From an uncultured Bacteroidota bacterium (GTDB lineage Bacteria > Bacteroidota > Bacteroidia > Bacteroidales > P3), in contig CADAWR010000011.1 of the NCBI GenBank assembly GCA_902791695.1, positions 1 through 64,000 of the forward strand: DNA of 64,000 bases, read 5' to 3'. Positions within the stretch are counted from its first letter, which is position 1. Each line of letters begins with the position of its first letter. A program made the translations under genes and the position numbers. Under the pieces are notes generated by a model. The model was given only the letters and a program-made list of their open reading frames with translations, was not told the DNA's origin and ran no database searches. Shown here piece after piece: positions 36,936 to 46,217 of the stretch.

Positions 36936-39900
36936 TCAACGGACTATAACTTTTGCTGTCGACTGGTGCGTCGCGCCGTCGTCGGTGGTTATAAGCATGC
37001 GCGCCAGATACATACCGGAGCTCACCTGCGAGAGGTCCCAGCGCACGGGACCCACAACATAGCTGCCCGGCACAACCACCGGAGTGGTACTGTACATAAG
37101 GCCTCCTTGCGGCGAGTATATCTGCAGCACCGCCGACGTTATGCTGGCGGCGCCGTTGGTCTCGTAGCGGAACACAGCATAATCCTTGGCCGGATTGGGA
37201 GCCACGGTCATATTGCAGAACTCCAGCGTATCAGCAGTACGCACACGGAACGCTATCGTTGCAGTATTCGAGAAACCCCAGATATTCCATGCCTTGAGAG
37301 TCAGCGTATGGTTGCCGGGGGCAATGCCCTCCAACGGGTAGCGCACCGTGCCACGCCGCAGGTCGTTGAGGTCCGACTCGTAGAAGTCGTTGAGCACCGT
37401 CAGGCTGCCCGGCTTGCCGTCTATCACTGCCGTGATATCATGCCCCAAACCGGAGCCGAAGGCATTGATGCCCACCGAGTCGAACAAATGCGCCACCAAC
37501 AGCGGCGACTGGTCGGTAAGGCCGCCGTTGCGGAAATTCTCATCGCCGAGGTAGAGCTCTATCTGCGGACGGGTCTCGCTTATAACAACCTCCTCGTTCA
37601 GGCCGCCGAAGTACAGCCGCTTGTAGCTGCCTGCGGCATGCTCATAGCCGCTCACGGCATAGTGGCTCAGCTTGCCTGGGGCATACTGATAGGCCACATC
37701 GCGTGGCACCATGAAGGTGTACTCAAAACGTCCCCCCACAACAGGGGCAACGCCGCGGTACAGCACATTCTTCTGCTGTACGAAAGCCACCTCCGAGCCG
37801 GGGTTGTCGTTGGCCAGCGTGTGGCATTGCATCTCGCGGTCATATACGGTGGGATACACCGTGCCGTCGAAGTCGGCCATAAGCTCGCCTTCGCTGTTGC
37901 GTATCTCACCTCGCACCGTCACCTGCGACAGCACTGTGGCGGTGTCGTTCTCTGTTTCCACCACATCGTGGCCGTCGATATTGGTCACTTCCACCACGTT
38001 GCGCGGCACGCTGAGGTGCAGCGCCGGGTCGCCGAGCAGGCTTATGCACGGCGACACCGCGGTGCGGTTCTTGGCCATGCGCAGCGCGTCACCTATGGTG
38101 TTGGCCGTGTCAAGGGCATAGAGGATAACATCTGTGTTGAAACGCTCTATATGGCTTATCGGGCGCGTAGCGCTGATGACGCCTATGGCACCGCCTTTGG
38201 CAAGCAGGAATGCCTCGGCGCCACACACCTCGTCAATGAGGTCGTGGAAGCCGTAGGAGCAGGTGCTGGTGACCAGCAGCGGCAAGCGGTCCACATTGGC
38301 ATAGGCCGCAATATCGGTGGGCTCCACGTAGCGCTCGGTGCCTATATATTGCACCGAACCGTGGCCTATATAGTTGAGCAGCAGACAGCCATTGTTTATG
38401 CGGCGTGTCAGCGCATGCTTCAGTTCGGGATAGAACGAGCCTATGGCGTTGTTCTGCTGATGGTATGCGTCGGCATAGAGCCGCTCCACATTGATGTCGG
38501 GGTACCCGTCATTGATTTTCTTTGCCGTCATTTCCGACGAATGCGCGAAGATCGTGTCACCCACACGCGACGGGTCGGCGTCGTCGGCCAGCAGGGCCAC
38601 AAAGCTGCGCCAGTTGCCGCTGACAGCATCGGCGCCCAAGTCGCGGCGCATCATATAGCCCTCTATCTTGTCCACCATGTGGTTGGCCTCGGTCTCGTCC
38701 TTGGCGGGCAGGCGCCCCACGCTGACGTCGAGGCTCTGCGACGCCGAGCCGCTCTCGTCGTCGTCCAGATAGCCCATCATGTCGTCACTGCTGTACGACA
38801 CGCCGTCATCGTCGAACGAGAAGGCTGTCTCGTAGGTTGCCAGTGTCGGCATACTGTTGCCCAGCAGGTTGCGCGGATCATAGGTAGCCTTGCCGAAAAG
38901 CAGCATATAGCGCGGCGCATGGTCGGGATGCTGCTGGCGCAGATGGCGCAGCAGCGAGCGCATGGCCATGGGATCCTGCTTGCCGTACGAGAACTCGTTG
39001 TACACCTGCTGGTCGGTGACCACGAGGGTCTCCAGTCCGTCCAGCAGCTCGTGCAGCATAGCCAGACGCTGAGCCTGCGCCACAAAGCGCGGATGGCACA
39101 CCACCACCAGGTCGGCGGCGGCGGCGCCATGCAGGTTCTGGTTGGCAATCTTGGCTATGGCGGCAGGCGTCAGATAGCCGCCGTCGAAGGCCACATACTG
39201 GCGCGCCACGTTGGTGTTGTCGGTCCACTGGCCGTCCGCGAGCGCCATCTCGCGCTCCTCGCCGGCCTTGGTCACGTCCCACACCCGCAGGCCGTTGCCG
39301 CCGCTGTAGCGGAAGGACGCCGTGGAGCCCAAATGGCGGCTGTTGCGCACCAGCGTCTGCCCGCTGCCGAGGGCGAGGGGCACGATGCCGGTCATCTCAA
39401 TATAGTCCAGGTAGCCTTCGCCGGTGCTCTCGCCGGGAGTGTACTTCACGGTGAACGTCAGGCTCTGCGCGCTGCCGTGCACCGACTCCAGTATCGTGCT
39501 GTACACACTGCTGCTGCTCACCGCGTTGGTGCGGCTGAAACCCGTGGTGCTGACATTGAATTGGCCGGTGGCCGAACTCACGTTGGCCATGGCGTAGCGC
39601 AGCGTGATGCCTGTCGCCACGGCGGGCAGGCTCAGCGTGAAGCTGCGCGTAGTGCTGCTCACTGTGAACTTCTCCCCCACCCACACCTGTCCGGTGTGGA
39701 AGACATTGGTCAGGTCGTTGTTCACCGCGGCCACCGCCGTGTAATCGTTAATCACGGTATCCGCCGCCGCGGCCTCTGCCTTGGCAATGCGCAGCGGCTC
39801 GAGGGCAGTGGTGGTGAGGTAGTAGTGGTTCGACGAGGCGTAGGCGTGGCGCATGAGTTCCCAGCGCCGGTCGGCGGTGCTGTAGCGCCACACATCGGTG

Positions 39901-40238
39901 CCCTCGCCGAAGAAGAGCAGCCAGTCGCCGCTGCCGAAGCGGCCGTCGCCGTCGGCGTCGTGCACCTCGATGGCCACGGGCCGCAGGTCGTCCACAGGCG
40001 TCGCGGCGTTCTGCATGCTCAGCATCTCGCCGCTGCCGCCGTAGAGGCCTATCGTCTCCACGTCGGCCCCTTCGAGGCCCGGCACGTCGGCCACCGTCAG
40101 GCGGTAGATGCCGGTGCTCTGCACCGCCACGCGCCACCAGTCGCCACCGGCAAGCACCGACGGTCCCTGCCCGAAAGCGGCTGCCGCGCAAGCAAGCAGC
40201 ATCGCCAATATGGTCGTTCTTCTCCTCACGTCAAACAT
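36936..40238 (-). CDS. porU: Type IX secretion sortase PorU (C25 gingipain-type)
   Basis: A 1100-residue secreted cysteine protease that removes sorting tails and attaches cargo to A-LPS. The signal peptide covers about 1-23. Catalytic residues lie in LLNYIGHGS (His) and LLVTSTCSYGFHD (Cys), as in the C25 family. A carboxy-terminal FlgD-like/sorting-tail-like region starts near 1020 (VAPNPAKDYAVF). The gene is followed by porV after 52 nt. A long antisense reading frame across it is a shadow of its GC-rich codons. Confidence 0.93.
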   Translation of the reverse strand: MFDVRRRTTILAMLLACAAAAFGQGPSVLAGGDWWRVAVQSTGIYRLTVADVPGLEGADVETIGLYGGSGEMLSMQNAATPVDDLRPVAIEVHDADGDGRFGSGDWLLFFGEGTDVWRYSTADRRWELMRHAYASSNHYYLTTTALEPLRIAKAEAAAADTVINDYTAVAAVNNDLTNVFHTGQVWVGEKFTVSSTTRSFTLSLPAVATGITLRYAMANVSSATGQFNVSTTGFSRTNAVSSSSVYSTILESVHGSAQSLTFTVKYTPGESTGEGYLDYIEMTGIVPLALGSGQTLVRNSRHLGSTASFRYSGGNGLRVWDVTKAGEEREMALADGQWTDNTNVARQYVAFDGGYLTPAAIAKIANQNLHGAAAADLVVVCHPRFVAQAQRLAMLHELLDGLETLVVTDQQVYNEFSYGKQDPMAMRSLLRHLRQQHPDHAPRYMLLFGKATYDPRNLLGNSMPTLATYETAFSFDDDGVSYSSDDMMGYLDDDESGSASQSLDVSVGRLPAKDETEANHMVDKIEGYMMRRDLGADAVSGNWRSFVALLADDADPSRVGDTIFAHSSEMTAKKINDGYPDINVERLYADAYHQQNNAIGSFYPELKHALTRRINNGCLLLNYIGHGSVQYIGTERYVEPTDIAAYANVDRLPLLVTSTCSYGFHDLIDEVCGAEAFLLAKGGAIGVISATRPISHIERFNTDVILYALDTANTIGDALRMAKNRTAVSPCISLLGDPALHLSVPRNVVEVTNIDGHDVVETENDTATVLSQVTVRGEIRNSEGELMADFDGTVYPTVYDREMQCHTLANDNPGSEVAFVQQKNVLYRGVAPVVGGRFEYTFMVPRDVAYQYAPGKLSHYAVSGYEHAAGSYKRLYFGGLNEEVVISETRPQIELYLGDENFRNGGLTDQSPLLVAHLFDSVGINAFGSGLGHDITAVIDGKPGSLTVLNDFYESDLNDLRRGTVRYPLEGIAPGNHTLTLKAWNIWGFSNTATIAFRVRTADTLEFCNMTVAPNPAKDYAVFRYETNGAASITSAVLQIYSPQGGLMYSTTPVVVPGSYVVGPVRWDLSQVSSGMYLARMLITTDDGATHQSTAKVIVR

Positions 40239-40292
40239 TAACGCCTTTTATACTACATTATTGTATCAGCCTGCAAATTTTATGCCACGCGC

Positions 40293-41138
40293 TCACCTGT
40301 TCCATACCAGCACCTTCTTCGTCACGCGACGCCCGTCGTCAAGCACACAGCACACCATATATACGCCCTCCATGAGGTCGCCGACGTCCACTGTCATCTG
40401 GTTGCTTTTTATTCCCAAAGGGCCCTCCGCCACCGGCCGTCCCATCGTGTTGCATATCATCACCTCCTTTATCAAAGCCAGCCCCTCACTCTTAAGCAGC
40501 AACTTGCCGTTTCCCATATTACACACCCGCACACCGTCCATACTCTCTAAATTCTCCACCGTGCTCCTCTGGCCAACCTTTAACGGATAGTTTGGTATAG
40601 AGCATATTGCACTTCGCACTAATCGTACAGCCCCCTCATTTTTGCTTCCTAGATAATAATACAACTGACACCACGCATACAGGGTGCTATCCCCATGAAC
40701 CACTTTCATCCCGATATAAGCGCTATCCAACCTTTCTATACTACCTCCCCAAACAGGAGACCATATTTCTGTATGAACACCCCATATCTTCTCCGACAGT
40801 ACCTCTCCATAACTTGCCTTGTTAGTGAACCTGTTACTGCAATTACCTGTACTGACGACATGGTTACCTGTCCAGTGCGGTGGCTCATCACCAAGCGCAC
40901 ACATGTGGGCATAGAATTCCCCCCATTTGTCCTTTTGCATATATACGGAGAAGTCATCCTCACCATCCCCATCCAGATCGAAACTGATATTTCCATCTTC
41001 CATTTCATGCGAAGAATCCTTCATCCATCCATGGACCACAAAATCTGCACCATACTCCGTGTATACGATACCCTCGCCCTGCGGCCATGCATCAACTGCC
41101 ACAAAGAGCGCCACAAGGAAACCAATAAACCTTTTCAT
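40293..41138 (-). CDS. Secreted protein with a type IX sorting tail
   Basis: A 281-residue exported protein: signal peptide MKRFIGFLVALFVAVDAWPQ, an N-terminal domain with an acidic repeat FDLDGDGEDDF near 55 that may bind calcium, six or more cysteines, and a C-terminal Por-secretion-like tail (from about 200, NMGNGKLLLKSEGLALIKEV to RRVTKKVLVWNR). It is probably exported by the PorU/PorV system encoded next to it. The function is unknown. Confidence 0.65.
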   Translation of the reverse strand: MKRFIGFLVALFVAVDAWPQGEGIVYTEYGADFVVHGWMKDSSHEMEDGNISFDLDGDGEDDFSVYMQKDKWGEFYAHMCALGDEPPHWTGNHVVSTGNCSNRFTNKASYGEVLSEKIWGVHTEIWSPVWGGSIERLDSAYIGMKVVHGDSTLYAWCQLYYYLGSKNEGAVRLVRSAICSIPNYPLKVGQRSTVENLESMDGVRVCNMGNGKLLLKSEGLALIKEVMICNTMGRPVAEGPLGIKSNQMTVDVGDLMEGVYMVCCVLDDGRRVTKKVLVWNR

Positions 41139-41154
41139 ATCTATATTTGTTTAA

Positions 41155-42291
41155 TTATTCGTCATCCGAAGGACAGTCTTGTGTAATAAACGATACCGTG
41201 CACCCCAACGGAATTCTTATATCGCCGCTGAATCTGTATCCATTCACAGACCTGAATGTTTCCGCAAAACCTTGCGGGAACACAAGAGCCCGACTAAATT
41301 CTGCTGAATGTGAAAACCAAATAAAGCCCTTCACCGCATACTGGAAATTTATCAATTGCGACACATTCTGAATACGAGCCGCTCTTTCACAGTCTTTTTT
41401 CAAACGATAGACTTTCACATAATCAATACTCATAGTATCTTCTCCTGTCCATTGTTCCCAAAAAGCATACTTGTCAATGGAGTAATTAACCTTTATCCTT
41501 TTGGGCGCCTGAGGAATAGTGTCTTTCACACTGTATGAACTAATAAGCTTCCCGTCAAGGAACCATCGTATATAATTAGGCGACCAGTCGCAGCCGAACA
41601 CATGCCAGTCTGACAATGGCGGCGCATCACTTTCCAATCTGTGTCCATGGGACTTGCAACGTTTCCAATCGTACGTGGTACTTGTGGGATTATACCAGAA
41701 CGCCGTTGTGAACAGCCGTCCTGCCTCATAGTTATTGGGGTAAAAGGAGCCCCAAGAGTATTCAAAAATATCAATCTCCTCGTACGAATTACTCCCATTC
41801 CCAAAGAGCCAGAATGCAGGAAAGGCACCGGGATGAGTCGGCAATTTGCACCTTATTTCATAATAGCCAAAATGATACAGCTGGTCAGTCTCAATATGCC
41901 CCGAAAAGAAATGGAGGTTAGAAAGCGTTGGGTTACAAGAACATCCTGGATAATTTGGTATTACATAATCACCGCAATGCAACTCCTGACTTGTATATGA
42001 CGATGTCAATTCCATCGTGCCATCATTATTGTTGAAATGACAGTTCCCCCATTGATAGACCTGAAATGTCGTATTATCCAACGTAACCTGCATTCTATCC
42101 AATGGAAACGCCCACCACTTATGATCCGGTTCGCAAAAGAAATTATACCAACTCCGCCCCGCCACGTCAAAATTATCCTCAAAAACCAAATTTACCGTAT
42201 CCCAGTTGTGATCCGGACAAACCTGAGCTTTTGCTCCCTTATACAAGAGCAGAACCATGCAAAAGAAGACATATCTTGCCGCTTTTTTCAT
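41155..42291 (-). CDS. Secreted GH16-family glycoside hydrolase
   Basis: A 378-residue protein. After the signal peptide (1-22) comes a beta-jelly roll with the GH16 catalytic signature EEIDIFEYS (EIDIFE: nucleophile, auxiliary Asp and acid/base Glu with the beta-bulge insertion), preceded by HFGYYEIRCKLP and followed by DWHVFGCDWSPNYIRWFLDG and SIDYVKVYR, all typical. GH16 enzymes cut beta-1,3/1,4-glucans, agar, carrageenan or related glycans; the target is not predictable. The last 75 residues are an extra cysteine-containing region. It lies in the run upstream of porU. Confidence 0.85.
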   Translation of the reverse strand: MKKAARYVFFCMVLLLYKGAKAQVCPDHNWDTVNLVFEDNFDVAGRSWYNFFCEPDHKWWAFPLDRMQVTLDNTTFQVYQWGNCHFNNNDGTMELTSSYTSQELHCGDYVIPNYPGCSCNPTLSNLHFFSGHIETDQLYHFGYYEIRCKLPTHPGAFPAFWLFGNGSNSYEEIDIFEYSWGSFYPNNYEAGRLFTTAFWYNPTSTTYDWKRCKSHGHRLESDAPPLSDWHVFGCDWSPNYIRWFLDGKLISSYSVKDTIPQAPKRIKVNYSIDKYAFWEQWTGEDTMSIDYVKVYRLKKDCERAARIQNVSQLINFQYAVKGFIWFSHSAEFSRALVFPQGFAETFRSVNGYRFSGDIRIPLGCTVSFITQDCPSDDE

Positions 42292-42302
42292 ACCATCGGA
42301 TA

Positions 42303-42899
42303 TTATTCATCGTTTTCCATTAAACCATGCTCTATCAACACTTCCCTCATCCTGTCTATCTCCGACTGCTGTTGCTTCATAGCCTCAACCAATATTGCAA
42401 TTATATCAGTATATGTCATCGATTTTTTGCCGTCAGGCATAGTCTTGACCACTTCCGGCAACACTTCCTCCACCTCCTGGGCCACAAAACCAAAACGGTA
42501 TCCGTGCCCGGATATTGTGTCATATTCTTGTTGTTCTCTCTCTGAGGCCGGCCTAAACTGGTACCTTACACCATTCAAACCCTTTATAATATTCAAAGCA
42601 GACTCAATCGGTGTAATATTCTGTTTCATCGTTGAATCCGAACCGAAGTATCCACCCAAACGACAATATAAATATCCCGAAGCATGGAAAAAAGAGACAT
42701 CTCCCAAACCAGGAGTCCACATTGTGAATGCATATGAGTCGCCCGTAGCAACTTTTGCACGTAGCGCTGACTCCCAATCTTGGGTCTGTGCAGCAATTGT
42801 CATCTTGCCATAACTGTCGATATCAACCTGACCATATACCAGTGTATAGGTAAAAAGGCAATGGATAGCCAACAATATGAAACATATAATTTTTTTCAT
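42303..42899 (-). CDS. Secreted protein with a peptidase S74-type chaperone domain
   Basis: A 198-residue protein with a signal peptide (MKKIICFILLAIHCLFTYTL), a short N-terminal part, then the S74/intramolecular-chaperone pattern: GSDSTMKQNITPIESALNII, GLNGVRYQF, FGFVAQEVEEVLPEVV and a C-terminal coiled coil. In phage tail spikes this domain trimerises the fibre and cuts itself off; the usual SDxRxKxNI site here reads SDSTMKQNI. ATG at 42899 begins the signal peptide. It lies 12 nt before the GH16 gene. Confidence 0.75.
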   Translation of the reverse strand: MKKIICFILLAIHCLFTYTLVYGQVDIDSYGKMTIAAQTQDWESALRAKVATGDSYAFTMWTPGLGDVSFFHASGYLYCRLGGYFGSDSTMKQNITPIESALNIIKGLNGVRYQFRPASEREQQEYDTISGHGYRFGFVAQEVEEVLPEVVKTMPDGKKSMTYTDIIAILVEAMKQQQSEIDRMREVLIEHGLMENDE

Positions 42900-42921
42900 G
42901 GTTCTAATTATTATTATTAAT

Positions 42922-43353
42922 TTACTTTCGTTCAGCAGTGCATATAAAAACACCATTTTCACTGTCATAAATCATGGTGACAGCGTAGCCGTTATTGATC
43001 ATATTGTCACACCATGCAACTGCGTCATCTTTGTTTGCCGTAGTATATGTGACAACCTCTTTGGCAACACCCTGCTGTGTTGTCCCATTGCCGGCAGATA
43101 CTGTCACAGTGCACCCATGCTCTGCCATGTCCAACATGGAGCGCAGGAAATCATTCCATGCAGCGTCCCCCGTCAAGGTTACTTGGTAATTTACACCGTC
43201 AACAGTGTAACAAACAGTTCGTTTGGTCACATTGGCAAAACCATATCCAATGGCCTCGCTTTCTATCACTGGTGCTACTCTCTCTTTCTGGCAGCCTGCT
43301 GAAAGGCTTGCCAACAATGCCATAATGGCAACAGTCCTAAATTGTTTCCTCAT
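42922..43353 (-). CDS. Small lipoprotein of unknown function
   Basis: A 143-residue lipoprotein (signal MRKQFRTVAIMALLASLSAGC, lipobox LSAGC). The mature part is beta-rich with three further cysteines (VCYTV, HGCTV, FICTA). It is 3 nt downstream of the 43357 gene. No family recognised. Confidence 0.6.
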   Translation of the reverse strand: MRKQFRTVAIMALLASLSAGCQKERVAPVIESEAIGYGFANVTKRTVCYTVDGVNYQVTLTGDAAWNDFLRSMLDMAEHGCTVTVSAGNGTTQQGVAKEVVTYTTANKDDAVAWCDNMINNGYAVTMIYDSENGVFICTAERK

Positions 43354-43356
43354 ATT

Positions 43357-43863
43357 TTACTGTTTTATGTTTTTAAAATAATCATTTATTTGATATTTGT
43401 ATATCTCTCTAGTCTGCGCATGGGTGTTTGTGTGGCATATCATCACGGTGCGGAACCTCACGTATATCACCGCCAACTCAACATCTGTCATGCTGGAGTC
43501 AGCTCTCATCTCGGGATGACCTGCAGGATACTCATCGAAAGCGACCCCGTCGCCGAAAAGCAGGCCTTCCCTGTATTGCTCCGGCACTTCCTCAATATGC
43601 CTCACCTGTGGACAATACTCCCCATACAGTTTAATCCAACTGGCGGTGTCCGTTGCCCTTAGCAGCGTTATGTCCACCCTCATGCTGTCCGTGACCAGAA
43701 AGCCCTTGACAAAGGTGGCCTCGACACCAGGCACATCCTTGTACTTGAGGTAGATTTCACTCACCTCGTCGCCGTGGAATATGCTGTGGCAGTATTTCAC
43801 CGTCACCGCAACCCCTGCGCACATCAGGGCGACCAATCCCGTTATCAGCAACCAGCGTTTCAT
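43357..43863 (-). CDS. Single-pass membrane or secreted protein of unknown function
   Basis: A 168-residue protein with one N-terminal hydrophobic segment (about 5-25, WLLITGLVALMCAGVAVTV) and a soluble region ending in a basic tail. Its ATG overlaps the stop of the upstream gene by one base, so the two are coupled. The longer frame to 43896 overlaps that gene without reason; 43863 is chosen. It may be part of the sigma-factor control module. Confidence 0.5.
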   Translation of the reverse strand: MKRWLLITGLVALMCAGVAVTVKYCHSIFHGDEVSEIYLKYKDVPGVEATFVKGFLVTDSMRVDITLLRATDTASWIKLYGEYCPQVRHIEEVPEQYREGLLFGDGVAFDEYPAGHPEMRADSSMTDVELAVIYVRFRTVMICHTNTHAQTREIYKYQINDYFKNIKQ

Positions 43864-44162
43864 TACATGTTCAATATCGTGCGTATGTCGGCACACACCG
43901 CCTGCGGATGGTCGGCATCGGCGCCTTCCATGTAGTAGTAGTTTTTTTCTGGCAGCAACGCCATTGTCACCACGAATACCGCCATGCAGACGAGAGCCGA
44001 CAGGCCTCTTCGTACCACCCTCTCCCGATGGCGAGCTTCGGCGTACCAGCGCATGTCGCCTATCAGCGACGAGGCATCCACGGCGGCGGCACGGCGGTGC
44101 ATGGCCTCCACCTCGCGCAGCACGTCAACGGTCTTCACTTTGTTTTTTCTACTGTGTTTCAT
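43863..44162 (-). CDS. Small single-span protein beside a sigma factor (possible anti-sigma factor)
   Basis: A 99-residue protein: a charged helical N-terminus (about 1-50, with TVDVLREVEAMHRRAAAVDA), one membrane segment (about 54-70, GLSALVCMAVFVVTMALL) and a short C-terminal tail. The position directly after an ECF sigma gene, the size and the topology fit a small membrane anti-sigma factor, but no zinc-binding HxxxCxxC motif is present, so this is inference. Confidence 0.45.
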   Translation of the reverse strand: MKHSRKNKVKTVDVLREVEAMHRRAAAVDASSLIGDMRWYAEARHRERVVRRGLSALVCMAVFVVTMALLPEKNYYYMEGADADHPQAVCADIRTILNM

Positions 44163-44213
44163 TTTTTATGTTTAATCTTTAGTCTGTAATCTGTAACCTA
44201 TAGCCTCTAACCC

Positions 44214-44717
44214 TTAACCTTTACCCTCCATCATTCCCATCGCTTCGGCACGCTGCCGCATGGCCTCCACCATGCTGGCACGCAGGCGCTTCACCGTCCT
44301 CATGCTCACGCCCATCCGTTCGGCTATCTCCTCGTAGCGGTAGCCCTGCCGCAGCAGTTCCAGCATCTGCCGCTCGCGCCCTTGCAGCTCCACGGCGAGT
44401 TCGTCCACGAGACTCTCACGCGCCGCCTGCACTTCGCCGTCGGCGGCCTCGGGCAGCAGCGCCTCCGGCTCGCGCAGGTGCCAGTCGCGCACAGCATGCG
44501 AGGCAAAATGACGCGTCTGCCAGTAGACCCAAGCCCTCTGCGCGCCGCCCCACACCTTCCACTCACGCTCGCTGTAGCGCAGCCACATGCCCACCGCGAC
44601 CTCCTGCATCAGGTCACGACACAGCTGCTCGTCGCCCTCCGAGTATCTGACACACAGTCTGCGTATCAGGTACTTGTGGCGCTCCATCATCTCGGCGAAC
44701 TGCTCAGAAGGCTCCAT
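44214..44717 (-). CDS. ECF-type RNA polymerase sigma factor
   Basis: A 167-residue sigma factor. Region 2 is partly visible (MERHKYLIRRLCVRYSEGDE, CRDLMQEVAVGMWLRY); region 4 is clear as a helix-turn-helix (ERQMLELLRQGYRYEEIAER then MGVSMRTVKRLRASM). The longer frame to 44777 starts with GTG and adds unrelated sequence; ATG at 44717 is preferred. It heads a 13-gene run that reaches porU, porV and floA, so it may control surface protein export. Confidence 0.8.
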   Translation of the reverse strand: MEPSEQFAEMMERHKYLIRRLCVRYSEGDEQLCRDLMQEVAVGMWLRYSEREWKVWGGAQRAWVYWQTRHFASHAVRDWHLREPEALLPEAADGEVQAARESLVDELAVELQGRERQMLELLRQGYRYEEIAERMGVSMRTVKRLRASMVEAMRQRAEAMGMMEGKG

Positions 44718-44849
44718 CGTTGGCGTGCATTGTTTATTCACTATATATAAACCCCATTTTTGCGCAAAAAGGGCCACGGCAAGTACATATTTAACAAACT
44801 TTAACTTTTAGCACATCCCCGTAGTCTTCCCAACCCTCGTTCCTAACCA

Positions 44850-44968
44850 CCGGTACGCCCCCGCTCCGTACCCGCTCCGTACCCGCTCCGTCTGTTCACC
44901 GGTTGTTTAACGGTTTTTTGTCGGAGAGGGGACGGAGTGGATACGGACCGGATACGGAGGGTTGACGG
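44850..44968 (-). repeat. Dispersed palindromic repeat, copy D
   Basis: The plus strand reads CCGCTCCGTACCCGCTCCGT with a third copy of the unit, then CTGTTCACCGGTTGTTTAAC and GGTTTTTTGTCGGAGAGG. Its reverse complement contains the same blocks in the same order as copies A and E, including three 11-nt units. It lies between the sigma gene and tRNA-Arg; no gene is seen in 44718-45040. Confidence 0.85.
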
Positions 44969-45040
44969 GAAAAAAATATTTTCGGGGCGACACAATAATA
45001 TATCATATACCAAAGTTATTATTGGGTTGAAATCAACGAC

Positions 45041-45114
45041 GGCCCCGTAGTTCAGCTGAATAGAACGTCGGATTCCGGTTCCGAAAGTCGTGGGTTTGAA
45101 TCCCGCCGGGGTCA
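45041..45114 (+). tRNA. tRNA-Arg (anticodon CCG)
   Basis: A 74-nt cloverleaf: acceptor GGCCCCG/CGGGGTC with discriminator A, D-arm GTTC/GAAC, anticodon stem TCGGA/TCCGA with loop TTCCGGT (anticodon CCG, reads CGG) and T-arm GTGGG/CCCGC with TTTGAAT. CCA is not encoded. The CPBP protease gene begins 8 nt downstream. Confidence 0.95.
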
Positions 45115-45121
45115 CAAAGTT

Positions 45122-45976
45122 ATGAAAAAAAGCACCCACCCACTTCTTCAGTTGCTTGTCATGCTGGCGATGGCGCTCGGCATGCTTCTTATTGCCAGCA
45201 CCCCCAGTGCAGTGCTTGCCATTGCCGGTGTCGACATCACGTCGCGTTCAGCCCTCATGTGGATTGAAACCATCACGCAGATACTCACCTTCCTGGTGCC
45301 CGTGGCACTGATGACGCTGATCTACTATCGCGGACAGCAGCGCGAATACTACCGGCTGGACTTCAGCGGCCGCAAGTGGTATTACGGACTGGCAGGCGTG
45401 GCAGTGATGCTGCTTTTCACACCGCTCTACGACTGGCTGACGACTTGGAACGACAGCTGGGAGCTGGGGCGCGTGGGCGAGATGATGCGCCAACTGCAGG
45501 ATCAGACAGAGGGCATCATGAAATCCATGCTCGGCACAACCAGCGTCGGAGGCCTGATGGCCAACCTGGTGGTGGTGGCGCTGCTGCCTGCCGTCTGCGA
45601 GGAGGTCTTCTTCCGCGCCGGTATCCAGAACCTGCTGCAGCGGTGGCTGAAGAGCCCCCACGCGGCGATATGGATCACCGCCCTCATCTTCAGCCTCGCG
45701 CACGGCGAGGTCTTCGCTTTCATGCCGCGCTTCGCCATGGGGGCGGTGCTGGGATACCTATATGTATTTGGAGGGTCGCTGCTCCCCAACATGCTGGCCC
45801 ATTTCGTGAACAACGCCATCGTGGTGGTGCTGTACTGGCTTGTTGCACGCGGTGTACTTGACATCGACCCGGATGCCCCCCTCAATCTTGGCTGGACCGT
45901 CGTGGCGGTATGCTCGCTGGCAGCCCTCACGCTCTTCTACGCCGTCTTCATGACGGCCAGGAAAAAGGAGGAATAA
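45122..45976 (+). CDS. CPBP-family intramembrane glutamic protease
   Basis: A 284-residue protein with about eight membrane segments. The three motifs of the Abi/CPBP (Rce1-like) family are all visible: EEVFFRAGI (EExxxR) near 160, FSLAHGEVF (FxxxH) near 190 and HFVNNAI (HxxxN) near 228. Such enzymes process prenylated or signal peptides or confer bacteriocin immunity. It begins 8 nt after tRNA-Arg and may share its transcript. Confidence 0.88.
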   Translation: MKKSTHPLLQLLVMLAMALGMLLIASTPSAVLAIAGVDITSRSALMWIETITQILTFLVPVALMTLIYYRGQQREYYRLDFSGRKWYYGLAGVAVMLLFTPLYDWLTTWNDSWELGRVGEMMRQLQDQTEGIMKSMLGTTSVGGLMANLVVVALLPAVCEEVFFRAGIQNLLQRWLKSPHAAIWITALIFSLAHGEVFAFMPRFAMGAVLGYLYVFGGSLLPNMLAHFVNNAIVVVLYWLVARGVLDIDPDAPLNLGWTVVAVCSLAALTLFYAVFMTARKKEE

Positions 45977-46153
45977 AGAGCTAAAAATTAGCCGATAGGC
46001 AACCCGCGAGGCCACTTTTGCCCCCGCAACACGACGGGGGAGAGAAAAAAAGACATAACACATACAGTATTGTTAATCAATGCCATATAATACCGCAAAA
46101 TGTTAAAAAGAGAAAAAGTTTAGAAAAAAAGGCTCGGTATTAAAAAAAAGTAG

Positions 46154-46162
46154 TACTTTTGC
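46154..46162 (+). promoter_or_regulatory. -7 box of the HU gene
   Basis: TACTTTTGC in an A-rich region, 56 nt before the ATG at 46218. The -33 element is not clear. Confidence 0.6.
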
Positions 46163-46217
46163 ACTCCAATTTGAGTTGAAAACCAAAAAAGTAATAACAA
46201 AAAAATCATCAAACAAA

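Noticed and set aside
36933-40241. A 1102-codon plus-strand frame across porU
   Set aside because: Same reason: exact antisense of a clear C25 sortase gene, His/Arg/Val-rich, no domains.
45041-45121. tRNA-Arg as an integration site for a mobile island
   Set aside because: The 3' end of the tRNA is not duplicated within the window as far as I can see, and no integrase gene is present.
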